This document shows positions 23,101-34,621 of a stretch of DNA of 64,000 bases, one piece after another; within the stretch, counting starts at the first letter, position 1, and every line of letters begins with the position of its first letter. The DNA comes from Furcasterigmium furcatum (taxonomy: Eukaryota > Ascomycota > Sordariomycetes > Glomerellales > Plectosphaerellaceae), in NCBI GenBank assembly GCA_001599815.1, contig BCIA01000006.1, forward strand, positions 1,614,961 through 1,678,960, read 5' to 3'. The notes below the pieces were generated by a model. That model had not been told where the DNA came from. It searched no databases and was given only the letters and a program-made list of their open reading frames with translations. A program made the translations under genes and the position numbers.

Positions 23101-23166
23101 GGCCTCATTTCCCGGTCTCCAGCGATCTGCGCTCTCCCACACACAACACACAAACACGCGCACACA

Positions 23167-25410
23167 ATGGTTTCCCTGGACCAACATACATATACGGCCA
23201 TGCTGGCCCGCAACTCCAGTGATAAGGAGGACTTCACCCTCTACCCAGAGCCTCCCCACGGCGCCTTCTCCTCGGCACCGCTGGACATGAGCATTCCTAC
23301 GGATCCCTACATGTTTCCCGCCTCCATGGCCTTCGAGCAGTCCCCCACCTTCGCCGAGACGACACACTACATCTACGGCGGCCAGCGATCCCCCGGGGCC
23401 TTCGAGGACGGCGACCTGCAAATCCCCCCTTCCAACGTGTCCTCGGCATCCGCGCCCTCAGCACCCTCCTCCGCCGTCGGCTCCCCTCAGTCTCACCACG
23501 GCCAGCTGGGCGCCATCCCCGAGTGGCATCAGCAGCACGGCCTCGGCCTGACCCCGAGCATCGTCCCCAATGACTTTTACGCCATGAACGGCTCCGAGTA
23601 CACGTCCTACGCCGGCCCCGTCATGGACGACTTCACCACCTTTGAGTTCGCAAATACCAAGCCCCATGGCTTTGTCGGTGAGTCGCCAGATGTCTCTACC
23701 TCTCGTCGTCTGCGTCTCTCCTCCCCTCCTCTTCCTGTCTCTTCTTCTCGCGCGCGCGATGGCCTCGCTTTGAACACGCGATTGGGCCCCGAGCCCCCTT
23801 CGCCCGCCTCCTCTACTTGTCCTTCCTCAGCGTCCTTCTCGTCGCCTCCCATCCCCGCTTGGGGCGTCTCACCGCGCACCCCTCGGGTCTCTTCTTTCTT
23901 CTCTCAGAGCAGTGGTCATTTCGTGGCGCCTCTCCAGTCTTCGTGTTGGTTTCCTCTGTCCTCTCAACCCAGCAACACCGGTGAAGATCCGCGAGCTGAC
24001 CCTTCCGCCGTCCGAGCAGACCCCTCACTCATCCACCCGGACATCAACGGGCCCATGCCCATGCCCGGCTATGATGCGGCTTTCCAGCAGCCCACCTACC
24101 CCTCGCCCTCTGTCTCCTCGTCTCCCCAGCCCATCATCCGGAACGGCAGCCGGTCACCATATATGCACGACAGCTATCAGCAGCCCCAGCAGCAGTACAG
24201 CCCCTTCCAGCCGCCAATGGACGGACGCAGGCCAAGCGTCCACTCGTTCCCCTCGACCACCTACTCCGAGGGCAACACATATAGCGGCGACGAGACCAAG
24301 GAGAAGCAGCGTTGCCCGCATCCCGACTGCGGCAAGACCTTCAAGGACCTCAAGGCGCACATGCTCACCCACCAGAACGAGAGGCCCGAGAAGTGCCCCA
24401 TCCAGACCTGCGAGTATCACGTCAAGGGCTTCGCCAGGAAGTACGACAAGAACCGCCACACCCTGACGCACTACAAGGGCACCATGGTTTGCGGCTTCTG
24501 CCCGGGCTCCGGCTCCGCGGCCGAGAAGTCGTTCAACCGCGCCGACGTCTTCAAGAGGCATCTCACCGCCGTGCACGGCGTCGAGCAGACACCACCCAAC
24601 AGCCGGAAGAAGGCCCCCGGCGGGGGCAGCGCCAAGAGCCTCGCCGGATACCCGCCCGATGCCACCGGCAAGTGCTCGACCTGCTCGCAGACCTTCTCGA
24701 ATGCCCAGGACTTCTACGAACATCTCGACGACTGCGTGCTGCGTATCGTGCAGCAGGAGGATCCCGCCGAGGCCGTCAACGCGCGGCTGCTCGCCGAGGT
24801 CGAGAACGACAAGGCCGTCGTGCAGACCCTCCAGCGCAACAACCTGCCGACACAGACGCAGCAGGTCGGCACCATGGGCGACGATGATGACGACGACGAG
24901 GACGATGAGATGGACGAGGACGACGAGTCGGCTGACAAGGCCGGCTCGTCGCCGTCCAAGCGCAAGCCCGGATCGTCCAACGGCGTGAACAAGTCCCGCG
25001 GCCTGACTCACTCTCGCGGCGGCGTGCCCCTGCGGGTCAAGGGCAAGGGTCGCAAGAGCAAGAAGCAGAAGCCCGGCTCGTGGGGGTACGACAAGGAGCT
25101 GGTCACCCTCAAGAAGCGCGTCATGTGCGCCTTTGACGGTCCCCGCCGCCTGGCCAAGGACGACATGATGCTCTCCACCGAGCAGGAGGTGCGCATCAAG
25201 CTCGCCGACGGCAAGTCGTACACCACCGACCTGGACATCTTCACCGTCGCCCGCGCCGATGGCTTCCACAGCGCAACCGATGAGGAGAAGGGCCTGTGGG
25301 TATCCGACGACCCTACGGAGGCACAGTACCGCCAGATGCAGGAGCATGCGATGCTCGTCAAGCAGGAGCAGGAGATGCACGACGTCTTTGACGCCGAGGT
25401 GATGGCATAA
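23167..25410 (+). CDS. C2H2 zinc-finger transcription factor
   Basis: Predicted nuclear DNA-binding regulator. A single open frame of 747 codons spans the gene. Its segment at 23678-24019 reads as low-complexity Ser/Pro and fits a 342-nt intron: GTGAGT donor, GCTGAC branch site, GAGCAG acceptor, length divisible by three. Removing it joins KPHGFV to DPSLIHPDINGP and gives about 633 residues. Three C2H2 fingers lie near the middle (CPHPDCGKTFKDLKAHMLTH; CPIQTCEYH with a following H-x4-H; CGFC with H-x4-H in FKRHLTAVHG). A fourth, degenerate unit follows (CSTCSQTFSNAQDFYEHLDD, ending in Cys). Then come an acidic run of Asp/Glu (about 24875-24935), a basic GRKSKKQK stretch and a conserved C-terminal module around SWGYDKELVTLKKRVMCAFD. 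I recognise this architecture from ascomycete annotations but not a firm gene name. Confidence 0.88.
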   Translation: MVSLDQHTYTAMLARNSSDKEDFTLYPEPPHGAFSSAPLDMSIPTDPYMFPASMAFEQSPTFAETTHYIYGGQRSPGAFEDGDLQIPPSNVSSASAPSAPSSAVGSPQSHHGQLGAIPEWHQQHGLGLTPSIVPNDFYAMNGSEYTSYAGPVMDDFTTFEFANTKPHGFVGESPDVSTSRRLRLSSPPLPVSSSRARDGLALNTRLGPEPPSPASSTCPSSASFSSPPIPAWGVSPRTPRVSSFFSQSSGHFVAPLQSSCWFPLSSQPSNTGEDPRADPSAVRADPSLIHPDINGPMPMPGYDAAFQQPTYPSPSVSSSPQPIIRNGSRSPYMHDSYQQPQQQYSPFQPPMDGRRPSVHSFPSTTYSEGNTYSGDETKEKQRCPHPDCGKTFKDLKAHMLTHQNERPEKCPIQTCEYHVKGFARKYDKNRHTLTHYKGTMVCGFCPGSGSAAEKSFNRADVFKRHLTAVHGVEQTPPNSRKKAPGGGSAKSLAGYPPDATGKCSTCSQTFSNAQDFYEHLDDCVLRIVQQEDPAEAVNARLLAEVENDKAVVQTLQRNNLPTQTQQVGTMGDDDDDDEDDEMDEDDESADKAGSSPSKRKPGSSNGVNKSRGLTHSRGGVPLRVKGKGRKSKKQKPGSWGYDKELVTLKKRVMCAFDGPRRLAKDDMMLSTEQEVRIKLADGKSYTTDLDIFTVARADGFHSATDEEKGLWVSDDPTEAQYRQMQEHAMLVKQEQEMHDVFDAEVMA

Positions 25411-25466
25411 TGTCCTCTCTCGCCTATTCCCTATCATGTCACGACCACCTTGTTAATACCACCATC

Positions 25467-25467
<1 letters not shown>

Positions 25468-25502
<35 letters not shown>
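25468..25502 (+). repeat. Poly-C homopolymer, 35 nt
   Basis: Thirty-five uninterrupted C residues, 58 bp after the transcription factor stop codon, followed by GGGG. It could be a genuine G-quadruplex-forming tract in the 3' UTR, or a sequencing or assembly artefact; its length is likely imprecise. Confidence 0.8.
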
Positions 25503-25504
<2 letters not shown>

Positions 25505-28500
25505 GGCCTGATTTTATCACTCGGCACGATACGAACCACTATTACTAGAGATATGGTTGGCGCATGGCCGCCGGCTTGTGTACCCGGGGGCGAAGAGGAG
25601 GGAAAGGGAAAGGAAAACCTTTGGAAAAAAAAGTTTCCACTCACGACCGAACGAACGCCTCTAATGATTCCTTTTTATTTTTCCCACCTCGTCTTGCTAT
25701 AATCTGGGAGGAGTTGGGGAGCAGCGAGAGCCCGTAAGAGGCTCGCGGAGGCTGGCACGGTTCACGTCCCTCCTTTTCCTTTTTTACTACTATTATGCCG
25801 CTTTGGCACACAACTAAAGACGCCGCGCGGTATGCGGCCGGCGGAATTGATACCCTGTGATCCTTCTTTACTATCTGATCCTGTCCCTGTGCCGTCTGTG
25901 AGCCGCAAACGACTGAATGGGTGACCGGGCGAGGGGGAAAGTGAGATGTGCTGTGAGAGTTCAGGTGAGTGAGAAGAATAGCCGAGCCTAGCAAGGATGT
26001 GACGTCTGCTACGCGGCACCGTTTCCGCTGAGGACGAGGTACACCCGGCGATCGTGTCTCTCGTCCCCAGTCAGTCCGGGGAGGTGATCAGCTCGTACGT
26101 ATCTGCTAAGTCCGATGCGCTCAGTCTTCCTTGCGCATCATGCCCCTGAGCGTTTCTTCTGCCCGGGACATCGGCGATGAAGTCCAAGTATGTGCTCTTT
26201 ACCGCAGATCCGGCGAGGTGATCAGCGGAGTGAACCCGGCAGGCAGGCAAGCCCACTGCCCGGAAGCAGAGACAGCCGAGGCTCGAGACAGGGAGGGAGA
26301 CGGCGATAGCTGGCGCCAGGCGCGGCGCTGGACATCGCCAGGATCGCCAAGGAGGTGTCAACCCGTCACCCAGGCGGACTGCCACTTGGCGCCCGGAGGC
26401 TGCGCCGGCGTCGACGCTCCGAGGGGGAGGAAGCGGACGGGGGGGACGGGGTGGGCCAAGATAGCGCATGTGAAGAGAGATACCGAGATCGCCTTACCTG
26501 GAAGCGATGTCACGATATTGGATGCGATGGGCTGGCTGGGGACGCTACATATCCCTGCCCGCCCATCTACGCACGTAAGGGCCATCCATCCATCCATCGC
26601 GCGCGCGGCCGGGGTTCGACACTTGATGCCACCTCGTTACCGGAAGTGATGCGCCCATGGGCCGGCCGGCACAGCGTACGTATACCCCCCAGGCCAATAC
26701 TTACATTCCGGTATTCAAATCCCCCGTTGCTTGCCTGCTTGCTTGCTCGCGGCGCGCAAGGGGAAATGAGTCCCTGTGCAACCGGGACCCCGGGAGCAGC
26801 GGGGTTGGGAGGGGGGCAGCGGGGGGTTCCGCGCGAGGGATCTACGTCGTGCAAGGCATACTTAATTTTCGCAGATATCGGGTCGCCTCGGTCGAGTTCG
26901 TATGGTAGCGCAGATGCACTGCTGCTGCTGCTGCACGCAAAACACCGGTACCGCACTTTTCTTTCTGGCGGGTTGGAGATTTTTTCATGCTGCGACGCCC
27001 ACTGGCTGCGCAATGCTGCAAGGATGGCAGGCCGGAAAGCTCGCGTCCCGGATAGGGGGGAGCGAGCGGACGGGCGAAGAAGGCGGCGCCCGATCTGAAG
27101 GAGGAGATGAGATGGTGCTCCTTCAGCGCCTCGCGCGCGGCGGTGGTGGTGACAGTTGCCAGGACGTAATAATGGTCCACCACCACGCGGCCGAATATCT
27201 TCGGGCAGCCAGGGGTGGTCGGTTTGGTCAGACTTGGGGTGTCGATCGGAGTCCCTGACAGGCGGCCCCAAGCGGTCGTCACATCGTGGGATTTTCGGGC
27301 TCCTGGAGCTGGGGACGATGGCGGGCCCAAGGCGACCTGTGATGTGAGGTCCGGGATGACGGGTGCCCCTGGTCCTGGGCGGCGAGCGGGCTTGGCAGGC
27401 CTTGGGGGAGGATGATCGACGAGGACTGACCAGGGGAGGGTGGCCCGGGGGGTCGGGTGGGAAGCGCACCCTAGTGGGAGGTCATATGTGCGGAATCTAT
27501 AGACAGGGGCAGAGGGCTCGGGATGCGATGTGACCGTCGCAAGCGTGGTTCGGTTGGGTGGTATTGTACCTATCCTGCGACGGCAGCAGAATCAGGCTGG
27601 GGACTGGGGACCGACCAGGTTCGGACGCCGACGTGGTATTGCGATCAGGCGGTTTTGGTGATAGGGCTGGCTGAGGATCTGTCGTCCTGGCGGTCCTGGG
27701 GGCCCTCATAGGCCGGAGTGCGATGTCAGCAATACGGAAAGAGACCCATTAGGCCCTTTTCAATATCGGTGACGCCGTCCAGCCTCTGAATCGGGACAAC
27801 ACAGCAGAAAAGGGGGCAGGGGATGGGGATGGGCGTTTCGCTTTGGCTCGTCCGCCTGTCCTGTCCTGTCGACAGGGAATCTGAGACTTGCAGAATTGTT
27901 GACTGAAGGGTGAAATTGGTCGACCGTAACACTGGCCAGTAGCACGTCACGAAAAAGGGCCAGAGTCGAGATGCTGTCCCAACACGGTATCATTTCGCGA
28001 GACGCCGGTGGGTATGACACGCGCCCAGATCCCCGAGGTCGCCGGCGAGGCGGTGCCATCGCGGAATTGAGTCGCGGTGGGTCGCGCTGAGGCTGGAATG
28101 TGGCTCGTGCGGCAGGGATCCGACAAGATGCCCCACTTGAGGCGGTCGGACGCGGCAGTATCCGGGGGCCCGAGCGCGCATCTGCATCTGGTGGCCCGAG
28201 CGTCAAACTGTGGGGAGATCCTTCACCAAAAGTGAGTGAAGGTACGTACCTGCGGATGACCCCGGCGCCCCACCCTTCCCGAGCCCTGCCACAACCTTGC
28301 CAGCAGGCATGCAGCACAAGCGGTACGGCGCATTGGGTCGTGGCGGTGCAAGAAAAACGGTGGACTTGTGCGACCGCCCATCCATCTGGTGCTCGCTCAC
28401 CGTCAACATCCCTGCCCGGTCATGCCATGCCAGCGCACAAATGCAGTGCGACTGTGCCTCTCGTGCTCCCCGAAAAGTCGTACCGGTTCTGCATAGCGGC

Positions 28501-28983
28501 TGTGTCGGCTAGCCCCAAACAGAGTCGCGACTGTTGCCTTTTCAGCATCCATCGTCATACCAAGGTTACCTTTCCAGGAATATCGCTGACTATCCCTGAT
28601 CTGCCGTCAGGGCTGCATCGCATCGTTGGATCCGGCGAGTCCGTCCGTGTCTGCCGACCGGGGGAAGCAGATTTTCGGGCCGTGGGTTTCGAGTTGGTGC
28701 TCCGGGGCTGAAGTTTCCTTCCGTCGTCTCTCCGGCCATCCATCGGCGCCGCGGGTCCGTCCATCGGCCACTTCTCGTCGCAGCTTCGGCCTTCAGTCGG
28801 GGCCGTTGTTGGTGAAAGGCCGTCCTCCGCTCCGGGTCTTGATATAGGTCGTCTTGATATCGGTCGTCCACCCGCCGAGGCGCATATCTCGGACATCCCT
28901 CCTCCCTCCTGCTATCCGGCTCCGCACCGGACTGGGCCATATCCAGACCTCTTCCTCCCCTCGAGCAATCCATTAGTCCCACC
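25503..28983. other. 3.5-kb intergenic region, no gene recognised
   Basis: Between two plus-strand genes. Long frames such as 26567-27469 (minus) are Arg/Pro/Ser-rich and lack motifs, as expected from GC-rich noncoding DNA. A GAGGTGATCAGC motif occurs twice (about 26081 and 26216). The final few hundred bases must contain the methyltransferase promoter. Confidence 0.4.
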
Positions 28984-29910
28984 ATGTCGGATCTCACCTC
29001 CCGCATCTCCCTGACCGGGCCCCCTGCCGAGTCCCCCGAGGACTTCCTGTCCACGGCGCTCTCCACCCTCGACCCGGACGACTCGCTGAACATCCACGGC
29101 GACGCGGACCATGGCCTCCTCTACACCTCGCCACACCTCCCTCGCCCGCTGCACCTCGACCTCGCCGACCCCGCCGGCGACGAGGACCGCAAGCTCTTCA
29201 GCCACTACCTCTGGAACTCCTCCCTGCTCCTCGCCGAGTTCGTTGAAGCCGGCGCCCTTGGCCTTGACGCACCCGGCAGCGGACCCCTGACCCTCGGCCC
29301 CGCCCCGTCCACCTTCGATGCCCGAGGGAAGTCCATTCTTGAACTCGGCGCCGGCACCGCCCTCCCCAGCCTCATCGCCGCCGTGCTCGGCGCATCCCGC
29401 GTCCTGGTCACAGACTACCCCGCGCCGGCGGTCCTGAAAACCCTGAAGGGGAACGTAGCCCGCAACACCACGGGAGACTTGTCCCCTGCGAACGTCACGG
29501 CGGCGGCAGCAGAGGTGACGGTGGAGGGCCACGCATGGGGCGAGCTGTCTACGCCACTGGCGACAGGCAACAAGCACGCCTTCGACCGCGTGCTGGCTGC
29601 TGACTGCCTGTGGATGCCGTGGCAGCATGAGACCCTGCGGAGGTCCATCTCGTGGTTCCTGAAAGAAGACGCAGAGGCACGAGTGTGGATCGTTGCCGGC
29701 TTCCACACGGGCAGGGAGAAGATGAAGGGGTTCTTTGACCAGGCGGAGCTGGCAGCCGTAGACCTCGAGGTCGAGTCGATGTGGGAGCGAGATGTCGAGG
29801 GCGTCGAGCGGGAGTGGGCGACTGAGCATCAGGACGAGGGGCTCAAGAGCCTGAAGCGGTGGCTCGTCGTTGCCATCCTGCGGAGACCGAGGCGGGAGGG
29901 CCCCAGCTGA
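28984..29910 (+). CDS. EFM7: EFM7/Nnt1-type class I methyltransferase (predicted eEF1A N-terminal methyltransferase)
   Basis: Intronless, 308 residues. The SAM-binding motif I is ILELGAGTALPSLIAAVLGA, followed by the acidic strand VLVTDYP and then DRVLAADCLWMPWQHE at the motif IV position. The LFSHYLWNSSLLLAEF segment upstream of motif I is typical of the lysine methyltransferase family 16, and the whole layout resembles the fungal Nnt1/Efm7 subfamily. Yeast Efm7 modifies the N-terminus and Lys3 of elongation factor 1A; older annotations call these nicotinamide N-methyltransferases. The product is cytosolic with no signal or membrane segment. Subfamily assignment is by eye; membership of the methyltransferase 16 family is secure. 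Confidence 0.85.
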   Translation: MSDLTSRISLTGPPAESPEDFLSTALSTLDPDDSLNIHGDADHGLLYTSPHLPRPLHLDLADPAGDEDRKLFSHYLWNSSLLLAEFVEAGALGLDAPGSGPLTLGPAPSTFDARGKSILELGAGTALPSLIAAVLGASRVLVTDYPAPAVLKTLKGNVARNTTGDLSPANVTAAAAEVTVEGHAWGELSTPLATGNKHAFDRVLAADCLWMPWQHETLRRSISWFLKEDAEARVWIVAGFHTGREKMKGFFDQAELAAVDLEVESMWERDVEGVEREWATEHQDEGLKSLKRWLVVAILRRPRREGPS

Positions 29911-30979
29911 AGAAAGGGGAAGACAAGGAAAGAAAAGAAGCCACCACTCCTCTGGGAATAGAAGGGGGAGAAGAGGACAGACAGAAACAGCTAAATAGGC
30001 CAAGGCATCTCAAACCCAAGAGATCTTCAAGGACTAGGCTCGTCAAGCTAAGAACGGCAACCCGTCTCCCGGCGGAGCTGAAACTTGAAGACTATCGGCC
30101 GCCGGCTCGCCTGGCCCATCGTTTCTCCTCCACCACTGCTTTTCGAGTTCTGCCGTGTGCGCATCCAGGGAGTCTTATGTTTTTGAAATAAGCGGGCAGA
30201 CAAAAGACCACCCGCCGCCCCTCCACATGTTCAGCGCCCGCAAACCACATGTGGCTGACTCCCCGGAGGCGCTCTTGGCCCCAGGGGACTCGCTGGCCCA
30301 GGGCGAGTTACCACCCCCGTGGCGCCGCCGCCGTGACGTATGAGGCCCCCCGGCAGAGGGTGCAGTTGTGCGGCCAAAAGCGCCTCAACGGGCGCCGGCG
30401 GTCAGGCCGTGTGTGTTCAGCTGCTCTCCTTGCGGGCGTTCGTATTTCGAAAAGAGCATCAGCATGTCCGTAAAAGGCAGGAGAATCATGGACCCGGGCA
30501 GCAATAATAAGACAGAGAACTGACAAACCTCATGACAAATAAATGCCCCCCGACGTTGCGGACTAGACTCCGACCCAAAATAACCCGAAAGGAGATCGCT
30601 AGTCGCGGTTTATCCCACATGGCGCGCTTGGCCGGGACAGCCTCGCTCGGCCGAGCTGAGAGAACGGGGCAAAGATCGACGAGAGGCGCGCGAGCTGAAG
30701 ACGCCTTTCGGGCCCGACACTCGCTCAGGGCCCAGTGTCCAATCTGCCCCTGACTCACCGTAGGCTCGGCTGGGCTCACGAGCATGCCGCACTCGTCCCC
30801 TTTCGGCGACGAGACGGGAAGCATCACGACAAAGGCGGCATAGCGAGTCCGTAGAGGGAAAGGTATGTATGTATCCAAGAAGAAAAAATTGGCTTCGCTA
30901 TGGTCTCTTCGAGCTCCCCCTCCAATGGAGAGCCGGTATTGCGTACAATGCGTCAGGAAATAAATCGCCGGCTTTGACA
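29911..30979. other. Convergent intergenic region
   Basis: About 1.07 kb between the 3' ends of the methyltransferase (plus) and the VPS3-like gene (minus). Only short biased frames are present; nothing recognised. Confidence 0.4.
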
Positions 30980-33900
30980 CTATTGCGTCGCCTCGATCGT
31001 GGGTCCCTTTTCCTCGATCATGACAACCAGTTCGTGGTTGACCCGGAGGTTCTCCGCCGAGCTGAGCGCCTTGGTCACCGTGGTCTCGTTCTTCTCGTGA
31101 AGGATCTGCCGCACCGCCTGGACGAGGAAGCCGGCCACGATCTCCACGGACCAGTCGTTGGGGATAAGCGAGAGGACCTCCTCGATTTCAAACCACCCAC
31201 CGAACCGCTCCAGCAGCGCCCCCGTCTGCTCGATGCGGTCGCCTGCGTCCTGGATCGCCAAGAACTCCCCCAGCACAGCCCGGAACAGTCGGGCTTGGGT
31301 TTCATGAGTGGGCATGCTGTCGCTCCTGCCCCTGGCCGAGGACGTGTAGATGCTCGACCCCCCTCGGAGACAATACGAGACAACCGTGTCGTAGTCGCCC
31401 AGTTTGTGGACCAGTAACCGGATGGCATCTTCGTGGTGCCTCTCGCGGCCATCGAGGATGATAATTTCCGGGACAAGGAGCTCATCTGGCAGGGATGATA
31501 TCGTCTCCCTGATGGCAGGGCCGTCATAATCGTGGGAGCCACTGAGAAGCTGCAGCAGTCTCAGCCGGCTCTGCCACACCTCGTTGTCTTCCGGTGCGTT
31601 CTCCGTCAAGAACTGCTGGTATGTTGGCTTCGGTACCTGCAAAGCCCGGTACGCCGTGTAGGTGCCGGCAAAAGCGTCTCGGCTCTCCTTTGACGACCGC
31701 AGCTCGCCAATGACGATATCGAGGTAGTACGCGATCAGATCGTTGACATATGTCGTGTGTCCCTTGCCGAAGACGAGATGCTCAAGGTAATACTTGACGG
31801 CGTCAGGGGCCTCGGCCCGCAGCAGGGCCACTGCTTGGGCGGGCTCGAATGTCGGTGCTCGGCCCTTGTCTTCAGCGAAGACCTGAACACCCAGCTTGGG
31901 GTTCCTATTGGCAAGCCACACACCGTACTCTTGCACGAGAGCTTGGTTGCTGATCTTCATCAAGTACTCCCGAACCCGGTGCTCGCCATCGCCAAGTTCA
32001 CCGCCATCATCGCGCTCGCCTTCGACGATTCGTCTCCAGGTCGCCAGGACATGACCAGCCATTTTACGGCTTTGGTACAGTCGGCTCAGCACAAAGAGCC
32101 GGTGGTAGGATTCCAACAACGAGACCGCGCGGTCCCAGCAGTCGAGGCCCTTGTCGACCACATCGTTCAGCTCAGAACGGACAGAGGTGCTGCTGCGGGA
32201 TAGGCCAGGCGGCGAATGCTGGTCCAGCTCAAGAAGCACGGTCAACAGAGCGGCGTCGACGGTGCGAAGAACCTCGGCCTCGTCGGGCACGCTGCCAAAA
32301 CCTTTCTTCTTCCTCCACGCTGCCAAGAACCGGCGCAGGAACTGCATGACCTGCGGCGCGAGGCCGCCAAGAGACTGGTCCGCATCCTGAAAGGAGTTGC
32401 TCCGCAGGTATTGCTCTGTCGTCCGCTTCACACCGCCGTAGATCCAGATGCCCTTCCGGCTTTCGACAATCTCGTTACGAAGCCCGGGGATCAATGACAG
32501 CACCACACGAGCATCGAGGGTGCTATCCAACAGCACCTCTTCCAGAGCTTTGACCTCCGACTCGGAGAAGGGGGTGCTGCCGGGGTGGAGGAGGTTGCTC
32601 AGGAGCAATATGCCCGCTCTTTGGCGTACATAGCTGAACGTGACGAATTCGAGCTCTGATCTAGCGTCGCGGCCACGAATCGAGTTGAGGGTCTTGAATA
32701 TTTCCCTGCGGTCCAGAGTGGACGGGTTGAACTCTTCGCCATGAGCATGCGTCGCATCGAGCTGAGACTCTAGCTGCAGAAGAAGCGGGTTGCGAATAGC
32801 CCACCAGATATGGCTCCCGGCCCAGACCGCAACTCTGGCGTGGACCTTGGCAAACCGCGAAGCGAACATCTCTTCCTCGTTGTTGCGGCTGGCTTCCCAG
32901 CCATCAGGGAGCGAGTCCTCGCTCTGCGTATCGTTGTCTCGGTCGAAGAGCTCTTTTTCTTTGGAGACTCGCTCCAGAGACAAGTCGGTCCGCGAGTCCG
33001 CCCGGTTCAAGCTAAACGTGGCCTTGTCCGCGTCGTTGAAGTTGAACGGGGAGAACCTCTTCTGGCAAAGTCTGTCGACGATCTCTTGAAAATGGGTCTC
33101 CTCATCACCCATCAGAGACCGTATCCCCAGAGTCACAGGTTCCTGACCCTCGATGTGATCGCCCTCTAGCCAGAACTTGCCGGCATCAGGGTGGGCTCCA
33201 GCATCACCCCACCTCTGGATCTCGAGTCCGTGATGCGGGCCGTCCTCGAAATCTTTCGTCATGGAGGCAAGGATGTAGCCCTCCTCCTCGTCGCCAAGAT
33301 TTGCCCGTGACGAGGAGAGATCGGAGGATCCTCCCCCATCGACTATGACCTCCCGAGGATAGCGCTCGAACTCGATAGTTGGCCTGGTGGGGTCACCGTC
33401 GAGATTGACGAACATACCAATGCCAGGTTCGGCGGTCCCTGTGCCAGTGACGAGGAGGAACTCCTCGGGCGTCGGAGATATGATATGGGGTTTCAAGAAG
33501 ACGGGTTTCGGCTTGGGCGGCGCTGGTGTTTCTTGTGTGGGTGGTGCCCCCTCTTCTGTGCCGCTGGGCGGCTCTGGAAGCGCCTTGTCGGAAGCAGCAG
33601 GCGCTGGTGGCGGCGCATGGGGAGTGCCTTGAGGTTGAGGGCTGGCTGTTGGTGAAGGCTGCAAGGAGCCCTGTGGGCTGTGATTTCTCCCGGGCACGAG
33701 GCCACCCAGGCTGGTGCTCCTGCTATGGCTGTGGCCCTCCCCGGGGCCCAAGAGCGAACGGTGCTGTGCAGCAGATGCGCTTCGCAAGATACCCCCGTCG
33801 GAACTCCCGGTGATGTCCTGAGCCTGGCCAATGGCGCCAGCTGGTTGAGAGTCGTCGAGAGAGGATATCGTCATGAGCGGGATCTTGAGTCTCTGGTTGA

Positions 33901-34621
33901 CATCGAGCAGCGCATAGCTTCTGGCATCGGCAACGCAAGCAATGGCGTCTCGTCGAACCGATATCGTGGTGCCACCAGCGTCGATGTTCTGTTCCTTGCG
34001 TCAGCTGGGCTCCTCCGCAGTATCGGGGTGCGCCGAATGTCCTACCTTGATAGCTCTCGCATCTTCTCCTATCCTCACGACCTGTATCCGTCTATTAAGG
34101 GATAAGAGTACCGTGACGGCGGTGGAGGGGTCGTTTGGGTCATATTCTTCGTCGTCGGCATTAAGATCGACTCCCCCCACCCAGTTGCAGTTCCTGACCT
34201 TGGTAGAGTTGAAGACGGGGCTCAGCTCGGGCAGGGAGTAGAAGGTGACAGTCCAGTTGCAGAGGACGCATGCTTTGGAGACTTTGGGAAGGAGAAGGAT
34301 CTGCTGCACGCCTGGGCGGCCATCGGTCGTCTCGACAAAGGGCGGTTCGAGACGCGAAGCGAGGATGAAGGTCGGTTGGCTGGACTTGTCGGAGGGGTCG
34401 GGTGGGATCTGGACGAAGTGAAGCAGCTCGGACGCGGTGGTTCCGACGTAGAGGTTATGGTCGTAGTACTCGACGCAGTTGATCTTGACATCCTGCGACG
34501 GTCCGTCGGCCGAGAGGGGGACGTCGCCCAGGAGCGTTCGTAAGACGAACGGCCCATTGTTGAGGCGCCCGAGGTCCGGCGCATCTGAGGATCGCCTCTG
34601 GTCCGAATCACCAGAGGCCAT
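30980..34621 (-). CDS. vps3: VPS3/TGFBRAP1-family CORVET tethering subunit
   Basis: Endosomal tethering factor of the CORVET complex, which binds the Rab5 GTPase and promotes early endosome fusion. Exon 1 (34046-34621) and exon 2 (30980-33994) are separated by a 51-nt intron (33995-34045; GTAGGA donor, GCTGAC branch site, AAG acceptor), giving 1196 residues. The N-terminal CNH beta-propeller starts around VKINCVEYYDHNLYVGTTAS and continues with LLPKVSKACVLCNWTVTFYS and VADARSYALLDV. The propeller is interrupted by a Pro/Ser-rich insert with the EEFLLVTG blade after it. The middle and C-terminal halves form the Vps39-type helical solenoid (for example DAIRLLVHKLGDYDTVVSYC and FGGWFEIEEVLSLIPNDWSV). 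VPS39/Vam6 is the alternative, but the general pattern favours the VPS3/TGFBRAP1 branch. It shares a divergent promoter with the golgin CASP gene, another trafficking factor. Confidence 0.85.

Larger units (their letters stand above)
11500..23166. other. 11.7-kb interval without a supportable gene
   Basis: I see no domain, signature motif or convincing spliced gene on either strand. The longest frames (for example 13355-14038 plus, 17123-17866 minus and 18413-19069 minus) are compositionally biased and resemble no family I know. It contains small tandem repeats, pyrimidine tracts and, just before the transcription factor gene, a CT-rich stretch (about 22865-22910) typical of fungal promoters. 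It may be an extended upstream regulatory region, it may encode noncoding RNA, or it may hold lineage-specific genes that cannot be recognised by eye. Confidence 0.5.

Noticed and set aside
24154..25437. 427-codon antisense frame opposite the C2H2 gene
   Set aside because: Leu/Val/Gly-biased mirror of a GC3-rich coding strand with no domain; shadow of the real gene.
26567..27469. 300-codon minus-strand frame
   Set aside because: Pro/Arg/Ser-rich with no motif; typical of GC-rich noncoding DNA.
28912..30003. 363-codon antisense frame opposite the methyltransferase
   Set aside because: The plus strand encodes a clear SAM-binding enzyme in the same interval.
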